A stretch of DNA of 64,000 nucleotides from contig JAUWGW010000001.1 of assembly GCA_030606215.1 (NCBI GenBank), positions 62,001 to 126,000 of the forward strand, written 5' to 3'. Position numbers and translations under genes: made by a program. This DNA comes from a bacterium (lineage in GTDB: Bacteria > NPL-UPA2 > JAUVJM01). Below are positions 58,002 through 64,000 of the stretch, piece after piece (the stretch's first letter is position 1; each line of letters starts with the position of its first letter). The notes under the pieces are model-generated. The model did not search any database and was not told the DNA's origin. It saw only the letters and a list, made by a program, of their open reading frames with translations.

Positions 58002-59105
58002 TCAAGAGATCTTATCCCACATTCTGTCCACATCTACGTGTTTATCTATCAACTCCATTGCAATATTAATTTTTTCCGTGTCAGTGTCTCTGATTTTGAC
58101 AACAAAGTCGTGAAGTTTTGAGGCAACAGTGTATGTGTCTTGCTCCGCGCTCAAGACCGGGATATCCGTTTTCTTTATCAGGTCAACTATAGTTGTGTGT
58201 GTGGGTATCCCGCCTGTAAGTATAAGCCCTGAAATTCTCAGCTGTTTTTTATCTTTCGTGATTGTTGGTCCCATCGCAGCGAGAATCAAATCCTCTCTAT
58301 CTCCCGGAGTTACAAGGAGAGAACTATGATGAATGTATTTAAGAGCGTGATGCGGGAACATAGCTCCAACCACGATATTGTCGACTCTCTTGTAGAGAAA
58401 TTTCTCTCCGCTGATTAATTTTAGAGATAGCCCAGTTTTAATTTGAGACATTGTTGAAGTTGTAAGCGCCTTAGTATACGGTATCACACCGAGCAGGTCA
58501 ATTCCCTTCTTCTTCAATCCCTTCTCAAGATACACCTTTAACTTATCTATCTTCTCAGGTAAGACTTTATTCACAATTACACCAACAACCTCAACTCCTT
58601 CTTTTTCAAACAGCGCCTGGTTTAATACAATCTCATCAATAGGTCTGCCAATCCCGCCTATTGCTACCAGGACAACTTTTGAATTTAATATCCTTGCAAC
58701 TGTCGCATTATTCAAATCAAATGTAGAACCAACCCCGGCATGCCCCGTTCCCTCAATTACCACAAGGTCATTACCCTCACAACATTTCTCATACGAATTT
58801 TTAATGTTAGATATCAATGTATCCAGCCCGCCTTTATCCAGATATTTTTCTGTAAAACCCCTCTCAATAGCGACAGGACTCATTTCCTTCAACCTTCTAA
58901 AATCCGACTTAAAAATTTTGCTTACGAGAACAGCATCTTCATCAACCTTAACTCCATCAAATTCAACGTATCTCTGACCAACTGGTTTAATAAAACCGAT
59001 GTTTGATGTAATTTGCCTGAGCTTCATTAACAGACCGATACATACGACAGTTTTACCATCATTCTGTCTTGTAGCCGCTAAGAATATTCTTTTTTCTCTG
59101 CTCAT
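58002..59105 (-). CDS. BioD-like ATPase plus DRTGG domain (Pta N-terminal-type) protein
   Basis: The 367-residue protein starts with a P-loop-like segment KRIFLAATRQNDGKTVVCIGLL of the dethiobiotin synthetase type, continuing GFIKPVGQRYVEFDGVKVDEDA, and ends with a DRTGG domain (VGAMFPHHALKYI, TPGDREDLILAAM, LILTGGIP). This is the layout of the regulatory N-terminal half of long phosphotransacetylases, without the catalytic domain. It overlaps the acetyl-CoA synthetase gene by 4 bases (ATGA), pointing to a role in sensing or controlling acetate/acetyl-CoA flux. Confidence 0.86.
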   Translation of the reverse strand: MSREKRIFLAATRQNDGKTVVCIGLLMKLRQITSNIGFIKPVGQRYVEFDGVKVDEDAVLVSKIFKSDFRRLKEMSPVAIERGFTEKYLDKGGLDTLISNIKNSYEKCCEGNDLVVIEGTGHAGVGSTFDLNNATVARILNSKVVLVAIGGIGRPIDEIVLNQALFEKEGVEVVGVIVNKVLPEKIDKLKVYLEKGLKKKGIDLLGVIPYTKALTTSTMSQIKTGLSLKLISGEKFLYKRVDNIVVGAMFPHHALKYIHHSSLLVTPGDREDLILAAMGPTITKDKKQLRISGLILTGGIPTHTTIVDLIKKTDIPVLSAEQDTYTVASKLHDFVVKIRDTDTEKINIAMELIDKHVDVDRMWDKIS

Positions 59106-61201
59106 TTTGTAATTATTCTTGCATCAACTACTTTACACCCTTCTGGATACACTATTAATGGATTTATATCAAGTTCAGATACCTCATCAAAATCCATAAT
59201 CAACTGAGACAACCTCATTAAATTCTCCCCTATTGCAGATATGTCAGCAGGCAATTGTCCTCTGGCCCCAGCCAGTATTTTGTACATCTTCACAGATTTT
59301 ATCATCTTAATTGCACCCGAACTCCCCAAAGGCGCAAACCCAAAAGCAACATCTTTTATAACTTCTGTATATATACCACCGACTCCAAACATAACCACGG
59401 GACCAAAAAGCTCATCTCTTCTGGCACCCAAAATAACCTCCTGTCCCTTTTCAGCCATCTGCTGAATATTCACTCCCCATATCTTAGCCCGCGGCATATT
59501 TTTTCTGATATTTCCCATCATCTCTTCATAGGCTTTCTTAACCTCCAAATCCTCCGCCAATCCTAAGATTACCCCTCCCGTTTCGAATTTATGGATAATA
59601 TCCGGAGAGACTATCTTCATAGCAACTGGATAGCCAACATCACAAGCTGCTTTTAAACATTCATCAGAACCTGTACACAACCTTGACTTTAATACGGGAA
59701 ACCCGTAGGCATTTAGAACTTTTAGGACTTCTATTTCCGGCAAAAAAATCCTTCCTTCCTGCTTCGCTCTGCTCAACACCTGACTTGCTTTCTCCCTATC
59801 GACGGAAAAACTTTTAACCTCAGTTCGTGGTCTGGCGCCCCACTCTCTGTAACTATTCATATCACCCAGAGCTTTTGCCGCTTTCTCAGGGAATTTATAA
59901 TGCGGGATATTTCCGCTCTCAAGTATCTCCACACCGCCGGAAACATCAGATGCACCCATAAAAGAACATAAGACCGGTTTCAGGCCTCCCTTAGCTGCCT
60001 TCACCAAAACCCGGGCTATTTCTTCTACATCAGTCATTGCCTGTGGTGTTAGCAAAACTATAACCCCATCAACATTTTTATCCTTCAGAACATTATTTAC
60101 TGCATGCTCATACTTATCGTGCCGCGCATCCCCGATCAAATCAACTGGATTGTTAAGACTTGCTGTTTTCGGAAGATGTTTCTTCAATTCCTCAACCGTG
60201 CTGTCCTCAAACTTGGCTAATTCGAGACCGCACTTTATGCTTGCATCTGTAGCCATAACCCCGGGACCACCAGCATTAGTGATAATAGCAATCCTTCTCC
60301 CCCCCGGGACAGGTGAATTAGCAAAAGCTGAAGCAGTAGCAAAAAGTTCCTCCAGCGAATCAACTCTTATAACGCCGCTCTGCTGAAACAACGCATCGTA
60401 GATTTCATCTGCCCCGGCCAATGCGCCTGTGTGAGAAAGCGCCGCTTTAGCTCCCTGTGAGGTCCTCCCCGACTTTATAGCAATTATCGGTTTTCCTCCA
60501 GCCGTAATACTTCTTGCGACTTTCATAAATTCTCTCGTATCAGTCAAATCTTCAACATATATCAAAATAACTTTTGTTTGAGGGTCCTCATTCAGATACG
60601 ATACAAAATCAATTTCGTTTAGGTGCGCCTTGTTACCGAAACTTATAAATTTGGAAAAACCTACCCCCTCACTCCTCGCATAGTCCAGAATAGCCGTGCA
60701 CAGAGCACCGCTCTGCGAAATGAAACTGATATTCCCTGCCGAAGGCATATGTTTCCCAAAAGAAGCATTCAGAGATACCGAAGGGTCAGTATTGATAATC
60801 CCAAGACAATTTGGACCAACCATCACCATTCCATATTTATCTACAATGTTAATAACCTCTTTTTCCAGCTCAACTCCCTTACTGCCAACCTCTTTGAACC
60901 CAGCAGAAATTATTATTACACCTTTCACTCCTTTTTGCCCGCAGTCATTTAGGATTTTCGGAATGATCGGACTTGGAACCACTATAACCACTAAATCCAC
61001 AGTCTCCGGAACAGACTTAATATCAGGGTAACATTTTACTCCAAGAACATCCTCAGTCTTGGGGTTGACAGGGAACAGTTTTCCTGTATACCCTCCCTTA
61101 AGTATATTGGAAAATACTTCTCTCCCTACAGCGCCTTCTTTTCTGGAAGCGCCTATTACCGCAATTGATTCAGGTGAAAATATACTCTGTAAATTTTCCA
61201 T
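59102..61201 (-). CDS. acdA: ADP-forming acetate-CoA ligase, fused alpha-beta
   Basis: The 699-residue protein has a CoA-binding domain (IFSPESIAVIGASRKEGAVGREV), succinyl-CoA-ligase-like domains with the phosphorylated His in AALSHTGALAGADE, ITNAGGPGVMATDA, and a C-terminal ATP-grasp domain from about residue 475 (GYPVAMKIVSPDIIHKFETGGVILG, PLGSSGAIKMI). It converts acetyl-CoA, ADP and phosphate to acetate, CoA and ATP in one enzyme, the route of many archaea and some anaerobic bacteria. Together with fhs it points to a fermentative or acetogenic metabolism. Confidence 0.95.
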   Translation of the reverse strand: MENLQSIFSPESIAVIGASRKEGAVGREVFSNILKGGYTGKLFPVNPKTEDVLGVKCYPDIKSVPETVDLVVIVVPSPIIPKILNDCGQKGVKGVIIISAGFKEVGSKGVELEKEVINIVDKYGMVMVGPNCLGIINTDPSVSLNASFGKHMPSAGNISFISQSGALCTAILDYARSEGVGFSKFISFGNKAHLNEIDFVSYLNEDPQTKVILIYVEDLTDTREFMKVARSITAGGKPIIAIKSGRTSQGAKAALSHTGALAGADEIYDALFQQSGVIRVDSLEELFATASAFANSPVPGGRRIAIITNAGGPGVMATDASIKCGLELAKFEDSTVEELKKHLPKTASLNNPVDLIGDARHDKYEHAVNNVLKDKNVDGVIVLLTPQAMTDVEEIARVLVKAAKGGLKPVLCSFMGASDVSGGVEILESGNIPHYKFPEKAAKALGDMNSYREWGARPRTEVKSFSVDREKASQVLSRAKQEGRIFLPEIEVLKVLNAYGFPVLKSRLCTGSDECLKAACDVGYPVAMKIVSPDIIHKFETGGVILGLAEDLEVKKAYEEMMGNIRKNMPRAKIWGVNIQQMAEKGQEVILGARRDELFGPVVMFGVGGIYTEVIKDVAFGFAPLGSSGAIKMIKSVKMYKILAGARGQLPADISAIGENLMRLSQLIMDFDEVSELDINPLIVYPEGCKVVDARIITK

Positions 61202-61252
61202 TTACAATTTCCTCCAGGAATCCATCCCCGCCTTTACCGGTAACTGCTGTTT

Positions 61253-62713
61253 TCATCTACGAAGCATCTCCAGCGCTTTATTGATGCGGCGCAGCACTTT
61301 TTCCTTCCCGAGAAGCACCATAACTTCAAAAAGTCCCGGAGTTGCCTTCTTTCCCGTTATTGCAACCCGAACAGGCTGCATTAAATCTTTCCCCTTAAGA
61401 TTCTTCTCATTAATGAACTCTTTTGCAGCCTTCTCAACAGTTGGGATATCAAATGGCTCAACTTTCGTAAGCTTCCCACTGAAAGATTCAAGAAGTTCCG
61501 GAACGCTTCCCTTCCTCAAAATCTCATCAACTGCCTTAGAGTCGTATTTGACGTCTTCAGTGAAGAAAAAGTCTGTAAACTCAGTTATCTCGCTGAGTTT
61601 CTTAAGCCGCTCCTGTTCAAGTGAAATAACCTTCTTTGCAAATTCTCTCTCCCTGCTGTTCCGCCCTTCTATCAAGTTACTCTCTCTCAAATAAGGGATT
61701 ACCAGTTCAAAAAGCTCATCTATACTGAGTTTTCTGATGTAATATCCATCCATCCACTCAAGCTTTTTCATATCAAATACAGCGGGGTTTTTACCCACCC
61801 GGTCAAGAGAAAATTTCTCAATCATTTCTTCTTTTGAATTGAATATCTGCTGGCTATCGGTAGTGCCCCATCCAAGTAAAGCAAGATAGTTTAAAAGAGC
61901 ACCCGGCAGAAAACCTTCCTTTTTGAACCACTGAACTGAAATTGCACCATGGCGTTTACTCAACTTTGCCCCATCAGAGCCAAGAATCATCGGCAGATGT
62001 GCAAATTCTGGCATCTCAAAACCTAACGTCTGATAAAGTAAAATCTGTCTCGGTGTATTTGAAAGGTGTTCATCACCTCTTATCACGTGAGTAATCTCCA
62101 TAAGATGGTCATCAATGACATTCGCAAAATTAAAAGTGGGCACATAACTTGATTTAAGAATTACAAAATCATGAAGAGAAGAATTTTTGAATTCTACATC
62201 ACCTCTGACTATATCAGAAAATCTTGTTACTCCATCCTGTGGAACTCTAAATCTTAGAACACTTTTTCGCCCCTCATTCTCAAACTTCCTCTTCTCACTC
62301 TCAGAAAGATGGGAGCAACGCCCATCATAACCAGGGGGAATCCTTTCTTTAAGCGCCTTTTCCCTTCTCTCAGTTAGCTCTTCCTCTGTGCAGTAGCATG
62401 GGTAAACTACTTTCTTTCTTAGAAGCTTCTCAGCATACTCCCTGTATATATGGAGTCTTTCCATCTGCGTATATGGACCAAACCCTCCACCAATCCCGGG
62501 TCCCTCGTCCCAGTCAATCCCCAGCCACTTAAGACCTTCAAAAATACTCCCTGTGGACTCCTCCGTCGAACGTAACTCATCAGTATCTTCTATACGAAGG
62601 ATAAACTCCCCATTATAGTGTTTTGCCAAAAGCCAGTTGAATAAAGCTGTCCTTACTCCTCCAATATGCAGGGAACCTGTTGGAGAGGGCGCAAACCTCA
62701 CTCGCACATTCAT
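61253..62713 (-). CDS. gltX: Glutamyl-tRNA synthetase
   Basis: The 486-residue class I synthetase has the HIGH motif in RFAPSPTGSLHIGGVRTALFNWLLAK, the RIEDTD segment, VIRGDEHLSNTPRQILLY and the KMSKS equivalent KLSKRHG. The length is normal for bacterial GluRS. It has no C-terminal extension. Start at ATG 62713, 10 bases from dprA, so both are probably co-transcribed. Confidence 0.97.
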   Translation of the reverse strand: MNVRVRFAPSPTGSLHIGGVRTALFNWLLAKHYNGEFILRIEDTDELRSTEESTGSIFEGLKWLGIDWDEGPGIGGGFGPYTQMERLHIYREYAEKLLRKKVVYPCYCTEEELTERREKALKERIPPGYDGRCSHLSESEKRKFENEGRKSVLRFRVPQDGVTRFSDIVRGDVEFKNSSLHDFVILKSSYVPTFNFANVIDDHLMEITHVIRGDEHLSNTPRQILLYQTLGFEMPEFAHLPMILGSDGAKLSKRHGAISVQWFKKEGFLPGALLNYLALLGWGTTDSQQIFNSKEEMIEKFSLDRVGKNPAVFDMKKLEWMDGYYIRKLSIDELFELVIPYLRESNLIEGRNSREREFAKKVISLEQERLKKLSEITEFTDFFFTEDVKYDSKAVDEILRKGSVPELLESFSGKLTKVEPFDIPTVEKAAKEFINEKNLKGKDLMQPVRVAITGKKATPGLFEVMVLLGKEKVLRRINKALEMLRR

Positions 62714-62722
62714 ATTAAAATC

Positions 62723-63853
62723 CTATTTTTTTGCAAACTGTTTACCTGGCAGCTGTCTAATGAGTCCTTTGACTTCAAGCATTACCAGTGTTGAAGAAAC
62801 TTTACTTACCGGCAGGTTTGCTTCACTGCAGATAACATCTATGTGGCGCGGGTCCGATGAAAGAAGCTCGTAAACCTTTTCCTCTTCCCCTTTTAAATGA
62901 GGGACATCTGTTTGCTGACGGGCAGACATTCCATTTTTTGGATCCTGGCTCTTCCCCCCACCCAAACCTCGCACCTGCATACTCAGTTCTTCAAGAATGT
63001 CATCAACATCCTGCACAAGTTTTGCACCTTCCTTGATGAGCCGATGCGTGCCATAACTTTTAGGCGAATCAACTTTCCCCGGTACCGCAAAAACTTCCCT
63101 GCCCTGTTCAAGAGCAAATCCTGCAGTAATCAACGAACCGCTATTTTTTGCCGCTTCAACAACAATAACCCCGAGAGAAAGTCCGCTTATAATACGATTT
63201 CGCCTGGGGAAATTTTCTCTATCAGGCTTGGCACCAATTGGAAACTCACTTAGAACTGCTCCTGAACTTATTATCTCCTTCATCAATCTTGCATTCTCAG
63301 GAGGATATACAGTATCTATCCCACAACCGAGAACTGCTATTGTCCGCCCTTTAACTGCAAGTGCTCCTCTATGTGCGGCTGAATCAATACCTCGCGCCAT
63401 CCCGCTTACTATCGTAAACCCTCTCATAGCAAGCTTCTTACCCAAATCTTCAGTAATCATCCTTCCATAAAAAGAAGGATACCTCGTCCCGACAATAGCT
63501 ATTGCTTTCTCATCATTAGCAGAAACCTCACCTTTCACATACAGCACAGCAGGCGGGTCATATATTTCTCTAAGCCGACATGGATACTCCTCATCATCCA
63601 GATTCAGAACATATGCCCCGTATTTTTCAACAAGCTCAAGCTCTCTTTTAACATCTACAGTCTCTCGCCACCTTGTTATCCTGCCGGCGAATTCTCTCCC
63701 AATACCTTCAACCTTCTGGAGCTCTTTCACGGATGCATTCAGAATTCTCTCAGGACTCTTGAAATATTCCAGAAGTTTTTTTATCCTGAGAGCCCCTATC
63801 CCGGGAATCAAATTCAAAACTACCCAGCAGTCTTTACTCTTATCCTTCTTCAC
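62723..63853 (-). CDS. dprA: DNA processing protein DprA/Smf
   Basis: The 376-residue protein has an N-terminal helix-hairpin-helix-like region (LNLIPGIGALRIKKLLEYFKSPERIL), the Rossmann-like core AIVGTRYPSFYGRM, GMARGIDSAAHRGAL, FPIGAKPDRENFPRRNRIISGLS, ALEQGREVFAVPG and a C-terminal winged helix (VYELLSSDPRHIDVICSEANL). It loads RecA onto incoming single strands in transformation, which fits the pilus genes at the other end of the window. The start is GTG. Between core and winged helix lies a linker (NGMSARQQTDVPHLKGE) partly encoded by a repeat-like sequence. Confidence 0.95.
   Translation of the reverse strand: MKKDKSKDCWVVLNLIPGIGALRIKKLLEYFKSPERILNASVKELQKVEGIGREFAGRITRWRETVDVKRELELVEKYGAYVLNLDDEEYPCRLREIYDPPAVLYVKGEVSANDEKAIAIVGTRYPSFYGRMITEDLGKKLAMRGFTIVSGMARGIDSAAHRGALAVKGRTIAVLGCGIDTVYPPENARLMKEIISSGAVLSEFPIGAKPDRENFPRRNRIISGLSLGVIVVEAAKNSGSLITAGFALEQGREVFAVPGKVDSPKSYGTHRLIKEGAKLVQDVDDILEELSMQVRGLGGGKSQDPKNGMSARQQTDVPHLKGEEEKVYELLSSDPRHIDVICSEANLPVSKVSSTLVMLEVKGLIRQLPGKQFAKK
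62905..62940 (-). repeat. CTGCCCGTCAG-type repeat-like segment in dprA linker
   Basis: On the coding strand TCTGCCCGTCAGCAAACAG resembles CCTGCCCGCCAGACGACAG in the DUF1015 gene. It encodes SARQQTD in an unstructured linker. The match is short and could be chance. Confidence 0.4.
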
Positions 63854-63905
63854 GCTCTTTTCCCTATACCAAGAAAAAAATTAATTGAACCTATTCTGAG
63901 CCTCT

Positions 63906-64000
63906 TTAAATAAATGCCGTTAAAAATTTGCTGGCACTAATAACCCTGATATTATCTTTCAGGAAATCAGCATTATCTTCTTTTATAACCTCATAAGTAA
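63906..64000 (-). CDS. 3' end of an unknown gene, possibly PIN-domain
   Basis: Thirty codons and a TAA stop are open in this frame from the window edge: TYEVIKEDNADFLKDNIRVISASKFLTAF. The pattern D-FL-(x)n-IRVIS...FL is like the last strand and helix of PIN-domain nucleases. The gene continues beyond the window. The fragment is too short for certainty, and no antitoxin gene can be seen. Confidence 0.35.
   Translation of the reverse strand, partial: TYEVIKEDNADFLKDNIRVISASKFLTAFI

Overview
ORGANISM AND STYLE. The window looks like a chromosome segment of an uncultivated, anaerobic, diderm bacterium with moderately AT-rich DNA. Evidence is a type IV pilus/type II secretion-like assembly locus, an Mla-type lipid transport operon whose MCE protein carries a beta-rich C-terminal domain, a sialic-acid-type surface glycan locus, ABC polysaccharide export, ADP-forming acetyl-CoA synthetase and formate-tetrahydrofolate ligase. 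I cannot fix the phylum by eye; Omnitrophota-like or another candidate diderm phylum is a guess. There are no rRNA genes, no tRNAs or CRISPR arrays that I could see, and no intact transposase. No gap between genes exceeds 300 bases. The three largest are 2617-2901 (promoters and repeats), 56009-56285 (promoter, operator, repeats) and 17334-17556 (an inverted-repeat element). LAYOUT. (1) 1-13.4 kb, minus strand: rpsU, an AsmA-like protein, PilB, PilT, a second PilB/GspE, PilC, an NtrC-type sigma-54 activator, an FHA-GAF histidine kinase, then five pseudopilin genes (GspG, H, I, J, K-like). Directly before gspG lies a near-perfect sigma-54 promoter (TGGCAC-N5-TTGCT), so the two-component pair probably drives the pseudopilin operon. 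(2) 13.4-17.6 kb: mannose-1-phosphate guanylyltransferase, divergent from an mlaE-mlaF-mlaD operon; both sides have good sigma-70 promoters. (3) 17.6-19.9 kb: thioredoxin reductase and a DUF1015 protein. (4) 19.9-56.0 kb: about 36 kb of minus-strand surface-glycan genes with no gap above about 105 bases. A GbsR/MarR-type regulator with a perfect consensus promoter sits at the upstream end. The block holds radical SAM enzymes around an E1 alpha/beta pair, glycosyltransferases, Wzm/Wzt export genes, two tandemly duplicated membrane proteins, a NeuABCD plus amidotransferase nonulosonate set, an aldolase/cytidylyltransferase/hydroxyacid dehydrogenase trio, a GT42/DUF115-like protein, GDP-fucose synthase, asparagine synthetase and two GT39-like proteins. 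(5) 56-64 kb: fhs, a BioD/DRTGG protein, ADP-forming acetyl-CoA synthetase, gltX, dprA and the 3' end of a possibly PIN-domain gene. MAIN UNEXPECTED SIGNAL. Several families of short palindromic repeats are scattered through the window, and many copies lie inside genes. They add in-frame loops to the kinase, the NtrC regulator, a GT39 protein, asparagine synthetase, DUF1015 and probably DprA, lengthen pseudopilin leader peptides, and supply the last codons and stops of three genes. One family keeps a GTAG flank while its stem sequence changes with base pairing preserved. This resembles the protein-coding palindromic elements known from Rickettsia, but with several families acting in one genome.
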